From: Alistipes sp.
Lineage (GTDB): Bacteria > Bacteroidota > Bacteroidia > Bacteroidales > Rikenellaceae
Length of the DNA stretch: 64,000 bases
Reading direction: 5' to 3'
NCBI GenBank assembly: GCA_017937805.1
Contig: JAGBCX010000017.1
Span: forward strand, 1 to 64,000
Below the pieces are notes generated by a model. That model was not told the DNA's origin. It did no database searches and saw nothing but the letters and a program-made list of their open reading frames with translations. Numbering within the stretch: position 1 is the stretch's first letter; the number at the start of each line of letters is the position of its first letter. A program made the translations under genes and the position numbers. Below are positions 25,118 through 33,547 of the stretch, one piece after another.

Positions 25118-25723
25118 ATGAGAAAAATACTTTTTTACTACTCGGTAGTGGCAACACTACTGCTTATTGCTTGCGCTCTATTTCTGCGCCACAGCACAGG
25201 CGAAGTCGCACGCCTTCGCAACAACAACGAGGCTCTTACAAGCGAAACACAACTCTACAAAACACGCCTCGAAGAGTCGGTTGCATCGACTGTTGCCCTG
25301 CAACTCCAACTTGACGAATACCGCAAGCAACACGCTGACGATACGAAACGTATTCGCGAACTCGGTATTCGCCTACGCCGCGTAGAGAGCGTGGCAACAG
25401 CAACCACACATGCCGAAGTGGAGTTTAGCGCACCACTGCGCGATACCATTTTTCTTGACCGCCTACTACCAGACACCTCCTCCGTATTTCGTTGGAGCGA
25501 TAGGTGGGTAAGCATTGAGGGGATAATTCGTAACGGCAATGCCGAGTGCCATATCGAGAGCGTTGATACTCTCCGACAGATAGTGCATCGCGTACCGCAC
25601 AAATTTCTATTTTTCCGCTACGGCACAAAGTCTATCCGCCAAGAGATAACCTCCTCAAATCCCCATACGCGCATTGTGTATGCTCAATACATAGAACTTC
25701 CCAAAAGACGAAAACGAAAATAG
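25118..25723 (+). CDS. Single-pass membrane protein with coiled coil (DUF6549- / spanin-like layout)
   Basis: 201 residues from ATG 25118. A membrane helix (about residues 5-22) is followed by a coiled coil (about 25-95; EVARLRNNNEALTSETQLYK) and a beta-rich tail ending in a cluster of Lys and Arg (KRRKRK). This layout is like the Bacteroidetes DUF6549 proteins and like phage Rz-type inner-membrane spanins, which they resemble; the identification is from memory of the layout, not from a search. No phage genes lie nearby. The start follows from the promoter; fourteen codons upstream overlap it. A perfect terminator hairpin includes its stop codon. Confidence 0.55.
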   Translation: MRKILFYYSVVATLLLIACALFLRHSTGEVARLRNNNEALTSETQLYKTRLEESVASTVALQLQLDEYRKQHADDTKRIRELGIRLRRVESVATATTHAEVEFSAPLRDTIFLDRLLPDTSSVFRWSDRWVSIEGIIRNGNAECHIESVDTLRQIVHRVPHKFLFFRYGTKSIRQEITSSNPHTRIVYAQYIELPKRRKRK

Positions 25724-25755
25724 AGGGGCGAGAAAATCTCGCCCCTCTATTTTCG
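25715..25755. terminator. Bidirectional terminator with a 19-base perfect stem
   Basis: CGAAAATAGAGGGGCGAGA and its exact complement flank a 3-base loop. The stop codon of the plus-strand gene is inside the left arm. The convergent lipoprotein gene ends at 25771. The stem core GAGGGGCGA resembles that of the terminator at 59945-59983. Confidence 0.93.
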
Positions 25756-25770
25756 TGTCGTTACGCTATT

Positions 25771-28107
25771 TTACCAACCGGTCTCTGGGTTCTCTACCGG
25801 ATTTTCGAGTTGCTCACCACCCTCTTGTACTTTGGTTAGAACAAGGTTTGTGTAGTAATCTATAGCACCACCTTGCTGACCTACTCCTGTACCATAGTAG
25901 AAATACAATCCTGTAAACTGGCTGTCCGACAAACAGCTAAATACCAACTCGCCATTATTATAAGGGCTCAATATTGTCTGTCCCGGCCATATAAGCTGTT
26001 CAGAACATGGATCTGCATATATGCTATAGCCATACGATGTTACATATTCACCTGAGTTCACGAGTGCGCCACCAACATGAATCATATTATCGTAGAACTT
26101 CGCCACCATTGTATCGTCAGAAATCTGGAAGTTTGCCATTGCTGTAGGGTGCAACAAGCCCTTAATATGGAAGGTCTTACCATCAATCGCCTGCGAAATG
26201 GTCACTGTACGAGGCTCATTGTCGTAAGCGCCATTCTGCGAAGAGAATGTATAAGTTCCGAGGAACTTCGCATACTCGGCATTGCCCGACTCTGGTACTA
26301 AGTCGGTAGTTGTGAACTCAATCGAACTAACCTCGCCATAGATATCATTTCCATCGTATGCAACAGCACTGAGATAGTACTTTGTATTCTCCTTTAAGCC
26401 TGTACAGGTATAGTTTGCTTCGTATGTATGAACAACTATACCATACAAATCAACTTCATGAGCCTCTATTACACCACCCGTGGAGAGATACAACTTATAC
26501 TTCAATGCGTTGGTTGAACTGAGATTTACCGTTGCCGACCAATCCTTAACCTCTGCCATCGAGAGTGTTACAGTTGCATCGGACTTAACATATTCAGCAG
26601 TCTTAAATGTATACACCTTATACTCCGAATATGCGGTATATGTATCGGTATATACACCATCGCTCACACCACTTGCCACACGATATACCAACTTATACTC
26701 CGTGTTAGGTGTCAATCCCTCACAAAGGAGAGTAATCGTATCGCTAACAAGGCTGCTTTCTGTATAATGAGCACCCTCTGTTGCTGTATATATATCCAAC
26801 TGCCAAGGCTGTATAGTCGCAAACTGCTCACTTGTATAGATTGATGCACGGAAAACTGCACCCATTGGCTCTGTCTTAAAGTTTGCCTGGAAGCTATTTG
26901 ATGTAATCTCAGGCTCACCACTAATCTCCGTAGAGTAGCTGCTATCGATAGGCACCGTCTTAGCTACGAAGGAGCTCTTGAATACTTTGCCAAGAGCATT
27001 ACCATCTGCATCAAAAGGTGCAGCCAACACATAGATCGTTTCACCCATCGTAGAGTAGGTATCTACTCTTACTTTTGAATACAACGATTTAACTGCTTTA
27101 TTTGCATACTGTTCTACGATTTCAATATCGCTTAGTCCCTGACCAACAAGTTCTTTGTATTGAGATTCTGGCATTGTGGCAATCTGTGCCATCTCCGCAT
27201 TTCTCAATGTAGCCAACACATAAGCAGAGTAGAAGTTACTCTCGTCTGGTAAATATGTGGTAACTACCGAAGGAGTTGTATCCTCCTTGTGCTCAAACTC
27301 AGACACCGAGGTAATCTTCGAACGTTCAATAACGATAGGCTTTGTAGCCATACGAACAGTTGCTACACCAGACGCATCGGTAGTTTGAATATACAAGTTA
27401 TTGTACTCTCCCAACGGCAACACCGCATATATCGAGCGAGCCTCAGTAGCCGAGAGTTCAATTGGTGTATCAAGCGTTCCTTCTACATATGGATAGCCTT
27501 CATAGCTCAACGAGGCAGCCGATTCTGCAAGAACATAGAACGTTCCCGAAAGTGCAGATGGCTCAGCGCTGAGGTCCTGTATCAAGATAGAGTTAATTGT
27601 ACCCTCGCCCTTGATTTGCAACTCGAGAATTCCAAATACGTTAAGGAATTGAAGACCTCCATCCTGAGTTCCACTCGCCACCATAGGGTTTGCTTCATCT
27701 ATAAAGTTGCGCTCTGCGAAGATTCGCTCCTGAGGAAGGTCCATTACTATGAGTCCTGATGAGTTTGCACTTTTAAACATCGACACCGGATAGAATGCAA
27801 AGTATTTGTCAAACTGATCTGTCAAATTGCCCTCAAAAACGCCCTTTGTAGTACCGGCACCCTCAACAAGGTCATAAACACCAATATATCCTGAGTTATC
27901 GGCCGAAATACCCGCCATTGCAATCTGATCTCCGGCGCTCCATAAAACCGAATAATCCTCGCCCATTGTGGTACGCGAACTCTCCTCAAGATAGGCAGTA
28001 AAACGAGCCTTACCCTTTAACATCGGGTCGCTCTCCTGAAATTGCTGACACGATGGTGCAAACATCGCCAAAGCAACCAAAGCCATCAAAAGTCTAAAAT
28101 TTTTCAT
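25771..28107 (-). CDS. Large surface lipoprotein with fimbrillin-like start and fibronectin-like repeats
   Basis: 778 residues. Lipoprotein signal with Cys near residue 20 (MFAPSC). Residues about 35-270 look like the fimbrillin / Mfa-type N-domain of Bacteroidetes (SSRTTMGEDYSVLWSAGDQI, YFAFYPV). Then come at least two fibronectin-III-like units (ending in GLTPNTEYKLVYRV and GLKENTKYYLSAVAYDG) and a C-terminal lipocalin-like barrel domain (FLGTYTFSS to the end). Likely an outer-membrane or surface protein; no enzyme motif seen. ATG 28107 begins the signal peptide directly; 28116 is an alternative. It stands alone, with its own promoter. The middle part resembles the lipoprotein at 54819. Confidence 0.72.
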   Translation of the reverse strand: MKNFRLLMALVALAMFAPSCQQFQESDPMLKGKARFTAYLEESSRTTMGEDYSVLWSAGDQIAMAGISADNSGYIGVYDLVEGAGTTKGVFEGNLTDQFDKYFAFYPVSMFKSANSSGLIVMDLPQERIFAERNFIDEANPMVASGTQDGGLQFLNVFGILELQIKGEGTINSILIQDLSAEPSALSGTFYVLAESAASLSYEGYPYVEGTLDTPIELSATEARSIYAVLPLGEYNNLYIQTTDASGVATVRMATKPIVIERSKITSVSEFEHKEDTTPSVVTTYLPDESNFYSAYVLATLRNAEMAQIATMPESQYKELVGQGLSDIEIVEQYANKAVKSLYSKVRVDTYSTMGETIYVLAAPFDADGNALGKVFKSSFVAKTVPIDSSYSTEISGEPEITSNSFQANFKTEPMGAVFRASIYTSEQFATIQPWQLDIYTATEGAHYTESSLVSDTITLLCEGLTPNTEYKLVYRVASGVSDGVYTDTYTAYSEYKVYTFKTAEYVKSDATVTLSMAEVKDWSATVNLSSTNALKYKLYLSTGGVIEAHEVDLYGIVVHTYEANYTCTGLKENTKYYLSAVAYDGNDIYGEVSSIEFTTTDLVPESGNAEYAKFLGTYTFSSQNGAYDNEPRTVTISQAIDGKTFHIKGLLHPTAMANFQISDDTMVAKFYDNMIHVGGALVNSGEYVTSYGYSIYADPCSEQLIWPGQTILSPYNNGELVFSCLSDSQFTGLYFYYGTGVGQQGGAIDYYTNLVLTKVQEGGEQLENPVENPETGW

Positions 28108-28215
28108 ACTAAACATGTTTTATATGTTATTAAATTCTTAAAAAATTGCACTAGAAGAGGCCTCAATCACCATTTTTAAAACGGGAAATCAGCTAATATA
28201 TATCTACACCTATCG

Positions 28216-28246
28216 CAAATATAATAACACTATTTGTATTTCGCAA
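28216..28246 (-). promoter_or_regulatory. Promoter of the large lipoprotein gene
   Basis: On the minus strand TTG (28246-28244), 20 bases, TATATTTG (28223-28216). The leader is about 100 bases and AT-rich; no riboswitch-like structure was recognised. Confidence 0.65.
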
Positions 28247-28292
28247 CTTTTTGCGCAGTTTTTTTATCTTGCTTATTGTTAAACAATAAGAA

Positions 28293-28320
28293 GAGGGTAT
28301 CCAAAATATCGGACACCCTC
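28293..28320 (-). terminator. Terminator hairpin after the first FKBP lipoprotein gene
   Basis: GAGGGTATCC / GGACACCCTC pair with one bulge; on the minus strand a T-rich stretch follows. A second small hairpin (CTTATTGTT A AACAATAAG, 28272-28290) is next to it. Confidence 0.75.
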
Positions 28321-28349
28321 CCCTTGTAAGAATATGTAAATATCTCGAA

Positions 28350-29444
28350 TTATTTTGCAGGAGCAACCTCTGCAGCGGCCTCAGTAGTAGACTCAAGAGC
28401 CGGAGTCTCCTCTACGGCTGCAGGAGTAACCTCAAGAAGCTCTACCTCGAACTCCAACGCCTCGTTAGGGCCAATCAACTGACCTGCACCACGACGACCA
28501 TAAGCCAACTCAGCAGGGATAAAGAGCTTAATCTTTCCACCGGGACCTACGAGCTTCATACCCTCGGTCCAACCCTTGATAACGTGGTTGAGAGGAAACT
28601 CGATTGGCTCGTCCTCCTCCAAGAGGTTACCCTTCTCGTCAAAGAGGCTTGGCTGCTGCAAACGAATCATCTCCTGTTGCTCTTTCGAACGGTTCTCAAA
28701 GCGCGAAGCATCGAAAACTGTACCATCTTGCAACTTACCAACATAGTGAACCTTCACTACGTCCTCGTCACTCTTGGCAGCCTTCTCCATGTCACCAGCC
28801 TTAACAACCTTATATACCAAGCCACTCTCGGTAACCTTTGCACCGAAGCCCTTAGCCTTCTTCTCAAGCCACTTAGCAGAACGCTCTGCTGCCTCGGTTG
28901 GGCGAGTCACCATAAAGTAGTGCTGCAAGAAACGCATGATAGCGTCCTGCTGAATCTCGGTGCTCTCCTCGTGAGCATCTTGGAAACCTTTGAGCAACCA
29001 ATAGTACTGGATAGGGAAATTTCCTCTAAGAACATTGTTACCGATATCGTTACCAAATGCATACGAGATTTTCTCGCACTCCTCAGCGGTCTCAAATACC
29101 TGGAACACAGCTGTAGTGTCAGTCAAAGCCAACTCCTGATATGCACCACGACGCTCTCCGAGTGTCTGCGAGAAGAACTCGCGAAGCATATCAATCGACT
29201 CGTCGTGTGTCTGACTTGCCTTCTTGGTTATACCCTCTTTGATACCCTTCTTCACGACCTCGATATCGAACGGAATGTCACCAAGCTGCTGCTTGATACC
29301 GCTACCGATGTTTGCTCCAAGGCAGTAAGACAACGAGTCCAAAGTTCCGTGATTACCCTCTGTAATCTTGGTACCCTTGCTTCCGCAAGAGCACACAAAT
29401 GCAGCACATGCGAGTGCTACGATTGCCATAAATGTTTTTTTCAT
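28350..29444 (-). CDS. FKBP-type peptidyl-prolyl isomerase, lipoprotein with doubled FkpA N-domain
   Basis: 364 residues. Lipoprotein signal ending VCSCG (Cys near 20). Two related helical segments, LSYCLGANIGSGIKQQLG (about 38-55) and ISYAFGNDIGNNVLRGNF (about 125-142), both look like the FkpA/Mip dimerisation domain. The FKBP domain covers about 225-340 (VKVHYVGKLQDGTVFDAS, VIKGWTEGMKLVGPGGKIKLFIP, LAYG, LEFEVELLEV). A loop with many charged residues (about 255-285) interrupts it. A low-complexity Ala/Glu/Thr tail ends the protein. It would catalyse proline isomerisation and act as chaperone in the envelope. It has its own -7 box and lies next to a second FKBP gene. Confidence 0.88.
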   Translation of the reverse strand: MKKTFMAIVALACAAFVCSCGSKGTKITEGNHGTLDSLSYCLGANIGSGIKQQLGDIPFDIEVVKKGIKEGITKKASQTHDESIDMLREFFSQTLGERRGAYQELALTDTTAVFQVFETAEECEKISYAFGNDIGNNVLRGNFPIQYYWLLKGFQDAHEESTEIQQDAIMRFLQHYFMVTRPTEAAERSAKWLEKKAKGFGAKVTESGLVYKVVKAGDMEKAAKSDEDVVKVHYVGKLQDGTVFDASRFENRSKEQQEMIRLQQPSLFDEKGNLLEEDEPIEFPLNHVIKGWTEGMKLVGPGGKIKLFIPAELAYGRRGAGQLIGPNEALEFEVELLEVTPAAVEETPALESTTEAAAEVAPAK

Positions 29445-29488
29445 AATACTTGTTATTTTTTCTGTTTAGTATTTGTCTTCAAAGTGCG

Positions 29489-29496
29489 CAAAGATA
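29489..29496 (-). promoter_or_regulatory. -7 box of the first FKBP gene
   Basis: TATCTTTG on the minus strand, about 45 bases before the ATG, in the gap after the second FKBP gene. It would allow expression apart from the arginase-family operon. Confidence 0.5.
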
Positions 29497-29522
29497 ACTA
29501 AAATTTATTATCAACACACATT

Positions 29523-30194
29523 TTACCTGTTATATTTTATGTTGAGTACCTCAACATCGAAGTTGAGCATCGTATTGGCCTCGATACCCAAATCGCTATT
29601 TCCCTCAACATCGTATGCCGTTTTTGAAGGCAACCAAGCGTTAAAGTGAGCACCATCTCCCGCCAACTTGATGACCTCTTGCAAGCCCTTCAAGATGTTA
29701 CGATAAGAATCGCGCAGCGTATCCGCCTCCACAATAACCCTACCCTGCTCATTGGTCAACTTGTATGCAAACTCTATCGTATCACGCGATGACATTGAGC
29801 CTACATGACTCTGATCTCCCAATTTTAAAATCTTGTAGGTCACACCACTGCGAGTGCGCACATACTTACGGTCACGCTTACTCAAATCGGTAAGGAAACG
29901 CTCCTGATATGCCTGAGCCTTCTCGTGAACGAAGTATGTTTTTTCGGCAAGATAGTAGTCGCGAGCCTCCTCCAACGTCATCTTTGGAGTTCCGTTATAG
30001 ACATCTCGAATAGCGGCACACACAGCCTCAATATTGAGCGTGGAGTCCATCTCCATCAGAGAGTGTCCTACATTCAAGCCCACAACGTAAGAGAGCGTAT
30101 CCGCCCCTCCGTCCAATTCGGCTTTTCCTCTGTTGCACGAGAAAAACATCGTACCAAAGAGCAAAACAACCGCAAATGATATAAATCTCTTCAT
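29523..30194 (-). CDS. FKBP-type peptidyl-prolyl isomerase lipoprotein, short form
   Basis: 223 residues from ATG 30194; the frame is open 23 codons further but the signal peptide begins here (MKRFISF ... MFFSC, Cys near 20). An FkpA/Mip-like N-domain (LSYVVGLNVGHSLMEM) is followed by a reduced FKBP domain (VTYKILKLGD, IEFAYKLTNEQGRVI, LKGLQEVIKLAGDGAHFNAWLPSKTAYD, FDVEVLNI). The usual FKBP active-site strand YTG is changed to AYKL, so isomerase activity is uncertain and a chaperone role is possible. It begins 16 bases after the arginase-family stop. Confidence 0.8.
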   Translation of the reverse strand: MKRFISFAVVLLFGTMFFSCNRGKAELDGGADTLSYVVGLNVGHSLMEMDSTLNIEAVCAAIRDVYNGTPKMTLEEARDYYLAEKTYFVHEKAQAYQERFLTDLSKRDRKYVRTRSGVTYKILKLGDQSHVGSMSSRDTIEFAYKLTNEQGRVIVEADTLRDSYRNILKGLQEVIKLAGDGAHFNAWLPSKTAYDVEGNSDLGIEANTMLNFDVEVLNIKYNR

Positions 30195-30210
30195 AATAAC
30201 GCTTGTATCA

Positions 30211-31251
30211 CTACTTTCGCAACATTGCCACACACATCTTCGCAAGGAGCTGAGTGGCAACAATTGCGTCCATTTTGTTATTTATACTCGAAACAACCTC
30301 CGAGATATCAAATCCGACAATCTCTCGCCCCGATTCGACAACTGTATTGATCAGATAGACAACCTCGTCAAAGGTCATGCCTCCCGGTACTGGAGCGTTC
30401 GTATTGCCACAAAACTCTATCTTCAACGCATCTATATCGAGCGACACATAGACTTTCTGAGGCAATTTTCCTACCACTTCTCGGCAGATATTGCCCCAAC
30501 TCTCACCCTCAAATCGCTTTGCTGCAAGCTTCTCAGCAAGGAACAGCTCCACCTTCTCCGTTGCACGAAGTTCATCTATCTCCTCCTTGACTATATCGCG
30601 TACACCGACCTCGACAAGGCGCTCAATCGACGACACCTCCTCCACTATATTTCTCGCAATGGAACGATGCGAATAGTTAAACTCCTCTCCACTACGCAAA
30701 AAATCGGCGTGAGCATCAATAAACAATACACCCAATCCGTCATTAACCTCGGCAAGAGCCTTCACCGCACCAAATGCCACCGAATGATCTCCTCCGACCA
30801 CCGCTATACGTTTACCCTGCGATGCCCAATGTTTGGTCTGTTTGTAGATGCTGACTTGCATCTCCGAGAAGCCCTCATTGATATGAGCAACCTTCTTCGC
30901 AACATACTCTCCGACAAAGCCCTTCTCTCCGAGATATTGGTGGGCTATTCGCTCCGCCTCACGACCAAGGTGTTCCGAAGACTCCTGAATGTTGTAATCT
31001 ATCTCGGCGGTCGCCACTCGGCCTGCTACGGATACGTCAGCTACGGTATCATACAGATTTTTTTCGGCCGAAGCATCAATAACTGCATCGGGCGTATATG
31101 TTGCCCCTCGTCCATAATCGGAGGTTACACTCCATGGAGCCGACACGATAACGATGTCGGCATCGGCCGGCGAGGTGGTATCTCCGAAATAGAATCCACC
31201 ATCTCCGATACCCTTATCTCCCAATATGTTCCTTAAAAAATCGCTCTTCAT
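30211..31251 (-). CDS. Arginase/agmatinase/formiminoglutamase-family ureohydrolase
   Basis: 346 residues. All six manganese ligands can be placed: His in VVGGDHS (about 152-158), the triad of DAHAD (about 180-184), both Asp of SLDIDALK, and Glu in GFDISEVV. The family splits urea or formamide from guanidino compounds; whether arginine, agmatine or formiminoglutamate is used cannot be told, since the usual SFDxDAxDP tail is replaced by LKIEFCGNTNAPVPGG. First gene of a small run with two FKBP lipoproteins, a pairing without obvious functional sense. Divergent from pdxB. Confidence 0.8.
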   Translation of the reverse strand: MKSDFLRNILGDKGIGDGGFYFGDTTSPADADIVIVSAPWSVTSDYGRGATYTPDAVIDASAEKNLYDTVADVSVAGRVATAEIDYNIQESSEHLGREAERIAHQYLGEKGFVGEYVAKKVAHINEGFSEMQVSIYKQTKHWASQGKRIAVVGGDHSVAFGAVKALAEVNDGLGVLFIDAHADFLRSGEEFNYSHRSIARNIVEEVSSIERLVEVGVRDIVKEEIDELRATEKVELFLAEKLAAKRFEGESWGNICREVVGKLPQKVYVSLDIDALKIEFCGNTNAPVPGGMTFDEVVYLINTVVESGREIVGFDISEVVSSINNKMDAIVATQLLAKMCVAMLRK

Positions 31252-31285
31252 GGCTCTACCCGATTTAACAATCGGTTACAAGGTG

Positions 31286-31345
31286 CAAATTTATAAAAAT
31301 TTATTGGAAAATTTGTACAACTGATGAACAAACCGACTATATTTG
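31286..31345. promoter_or_regulatory. Divergent -7 boxes for the arginase-family gene and pdxB
   Basis: TAAATTTG on the minus strand (31293-31286) and TATATTTG on the plus strand (31338-31345), with TTTG at 31312-31315 a possible -33 box of the latter (22-base spacer). The pdxB start at 31384 was chosen because the upstream ATG at 31324 precedes this box. Confidence 0.55.
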
Positions 31346-31383
31346 TACTAAATTTTTGCAATTTACTCTATAAAAATTCAGAT

Positions 31384-32379
31384 ATGAGGATATTGGTCGA
31401 TCGTGCAATTCCGTTTCTGCAAGGCGTCTTGGAGCCATTTGCAGATGTGGCATATTTGAATGACAAAGATTTTACAAATGAGAGTGTCCGAAGTGCCGAT
31501 GCTCTTATTATCCGTACCCGTACACGCTGCGACAAGGCTCTGCTCGAAGGCTCGCAAGTGCAATTTATTGCAACCGCCACAATCGGCTTTGACCATATCG
31601 ACCTCAACTACTGTCGAGCGCACAATATCGCGGTTTCAACCTCGGCAGGCTGCAATGCACGAGGTGTTTTACAGTGGGTGGCAGCCGCTTTGTCCCTACT
31701 CGCCAGGCACGAAAATTTCTCGCCCGAGGAGCGCACTTTGGGCATTGTCGGTGTGGGCAATGTCGGCAAATTGGTCAAAGAGTATGCCGAACACTGGGGC
31801 TTTCGCACAATCTGTTCGGACCCTCCACGCGAAAGACGCGAACATCTCGGTTTTGTGTCGCTCGAAGAGGTTTTACGAAGTGCCGATATTGTCACTCTGC
31901 ATACGCCACTCGACCACTTGACACACCATTTGATAAACCGAGAAAACATCGCTCTCCTCCATTCGGGCGCAACGCTTATAAATGCCTCACGAGGGGAGTG
32001 CGTGGCCACAAATGCCACAAAGCGCAACGACTTGACCTACATCACCGATGTATGGGAGTATGAGCCAAATATTGATGGCGACTATCTCGCGAAATCGCTC
32101 GTTGCAACACCTCATATTGCAGGCTACTCGGCTCAAGGTAAGGCGAATGCCACAGCATTGGCGGTACAGGCTTTGGCTCGGCATTTTAACCTTCCACTCA
32201 AAGAGTGGCAACCTGCCGAAGTTGCAACCGTTACTCCGCGACCTATCTCGTGGGAGGAGATGTGCGCAACAATCGAACAATATTGCGACCTCGCGACCGA
32301 GAGCCATACACTCCGCAATAACCCCGAACTATTCGAGCATTTGCGCAATAACTACCACTACCGAGAGGAGTATTTTTAA
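31384..32379 (+). CDS. pdxB: 4-phosphoerythronate dehydrogenase
   Basis: 331 residues of the D-2-hydroxyacid dehydrogenase type. It oxidises 4-phosphoerythronate with NAD in vitamin B6 synthesis. Opening ILVDRAIPF and ADALIIRTRTRCDKALL are typical for PdxB; the NAD fold has LGIVGVGNVGKLV near 130-142. The catalytic Arg (NASRGECV), Glu (ITDVWEYEPN) and His (ATPHIAGYS) are all present, and the C-terminal dimerisation domain follows. pdxJ of the same pathway lies 27 kb away. It is a single gene; a repeat array separates it from pyrD. Confidence 0.92.
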   Translation: MRILVDRAIPFLQGVLEPFADVAYLNDKDFTNESVRSADALIIRTRTRCDKALLEGSQVQFIATATIGFDHIDLNYCRAHNIAVSTSAGCNARGVLQWVAAALSLLARHENFSPEERTLGIVGVGNVGKLVKEYAEHWGFRTICSDPPRERREHLGFVSLEEVLRSADIVTLHTPLDHLTHHLINRENIALLHSGATLINASRGECVATNATKRNDLTYITDVWEYEPNIDGDYLAKSLVATPHIAGYSAQGKANATALAVQALARHFNLPLKEWQPAEVATVTPRPISWEEMCATIEQYCDLATESHTLRNNPELFEHLRNNYHYREEYF

Positions 32380-32450
32380 AAGCTGAGAGTTGAGAGTTGA
32401 GAGCTAAAATGTAATTTTAATTCTGCATTTTGCATTCTGCATTCTACATT
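32380..32450. repeat. Composite short-unit array upstream of pyrD
   Basis: AGCTGAGAGTTGAGAGTTGAGAG units (32381-32406) followed by ATTCTGCATTTTGCATTCTGCA units (32419-32449). It ends at the pyrD -7 box. Confidence 0.65.
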
Positions 32451-32455
32451 TTTTA

Positions 32456-32463
32456 TATCTTTG
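32456..32463 (+). promoter_or_regulatory. -7 box of pyrD
   Basis: TATCTTTG ends 7 bases before ATG 32471, so the leader would be a few bases at most. TTTG at 32429-32432 inside the array is a possible but distant -33 box. Confidence 0.55.
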
Positions 32464-32470
32464 CACCGCA

Positions 32471-33544
32471 ATGCGCAAGATTTTACACCTCATAACAACA
32501 CTTTTTGGAGCCGAGCGAGCACACTCGTTCTCAATTTTGTTGCTCCGTATTGCCGATAAAATACCATTGGCAAAGTGGTTTATGCGTAAAATTTATGCCG
32601 TTGAGGACAAGGCATTGGAGCGCGAAGTATTCGGGCTCCGTTTCCGCAACCCGATAGGCATTGCAGCCGGCTACGACCGTAATGGCGAGGTTTTCAGACC
32701 ACTGTCGGCACTCGGTTTCGGCTTTGTTGAGATAGGAACCGTAACTCCTCGCCCACAACAAGGCAACCCGAAGCCCCGTGTATTCGCTCTGCCCGAAGAC
32801 AACGCCATACTCAATCGCATCGGTTTGGCATCTAAGGGTTTAGAGATCGTTATTGAGAATGTTCGTAAAGGACACGAAGGCATAATCCTCGGTTGTAACA
32901 TCGGCAAAAACACCGTAACGCCACCCGAAGAGGCGGCAATGGACTACCTGCGAGTATTTCGTAATCTCTATCAGTATATCGACTATTTTGCTGTAAATGT
33001 GAGTTACAACACCACACACAAGCAGTATGTACCCCGTACTCGCGAGAGCATAATGAAGATTCTCGAACCACTCTTCGATTTCCGCCGAGGACAGAATCAA
33101 TATCGCCCGATATTACTGAAAATATCTCCCGATTTAACCAACGAGGAGATAGACCTCATGACAGATATTATGGTCGATACTCCGCTTGATGGAATTATCG
33201 CCACCAATGCGACAACCCGACCTCAAAACCTGCAAACACCTCAGGAGGAGTTGCGCAAGGCGGGTATCGGAGCAGTCAGTGGCTCACCGCTTACCGAACG
33301 AGCAATCGAGGTTGTGCGCCGAGTATATGAGCGATGCAACGGCACCTACCCTATCATCGGCGTAGGTGGTTTGATGACGGGTGAGGATGTAAAACGCATG
33401 ATGGAGGCAGGAGCGACACTTGTGCAGGTATATACGGGATTCGTCTATAACGGAGCAGGCTTTGCAGGCGACCTCTGCAAATCGCTTCTTACACCCGAAA
33501 CTCCTTCAGATACATCTTCTGAAACAACTGATATTCAGCAATAA
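32471..33544 (+). CDS. pyrD: Dihydroorotate dehydrogenase, class 2 (with altered active-site loop)
   Basis: 357 residues. Class 2 enzymes sit on the inner membrane and pass electrons from dihydroorotate to menaquinone in pyrimidine synthesis. The N-terminal membrane-binding helices, EVFGLRFRNPIGIAAG, FVEIGTVTPRPQQGNPKPR, LNRIGL, NIGKN, LLKISPDL, IIATNATT and IIGVGGLMTGEDV all fit. Two active-site positions do not: the usual NVSSPNT loop, whose second Ser is the catalytic base, is NVSYNTT here (near residue 180), and the FMN-contact Lys of GxDK is Arg (GYDRN). The nucleotides read cleanly through this loop. The protein may use another base or have lost activity. cinA begins 3 bases after the stop. 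Confidence 0.85.
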   Translation: MRKILHLITTLFGAERAHSFSILLLRIADKIPLAKWFMRKIYAVEDKALEREVFGLRFRNPIGIAAGYDRNGEVFRPLSALGFGFVEIGTVTPRPQQGNPKPRVFALPEDNAILNRIGLASKGLEIVIENVRKGHEGIILGCNIGKNTVTPPEEAAMDYLRVFRNLYQYIDYFAVNVSYNTTHKQYVPRTRESIMKILEPLFDFRRGQNQYRPILLKISPDLTNEEIDLMTDIMVDTPLDGIIATNATTRPQNLQTPQEELRKAGIGAVSGSPLTERAIEVVRRVYERCNGTYPIIGVGGLMTGEDVKRMMEAGATLVQVYTGFVYNGAGFAGDLCKSLLTPETPSDTSSETTDIQQ

Positions 33545-33547
33545 ACA

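Noticed and set aside
30133..31236. 367-codon plus-strand frame over the arginase-family and FKBP genes
   Set aside because: Antisense shadow of two genes with intact motifs; composition is unlike a protein and no promoter precedes it.
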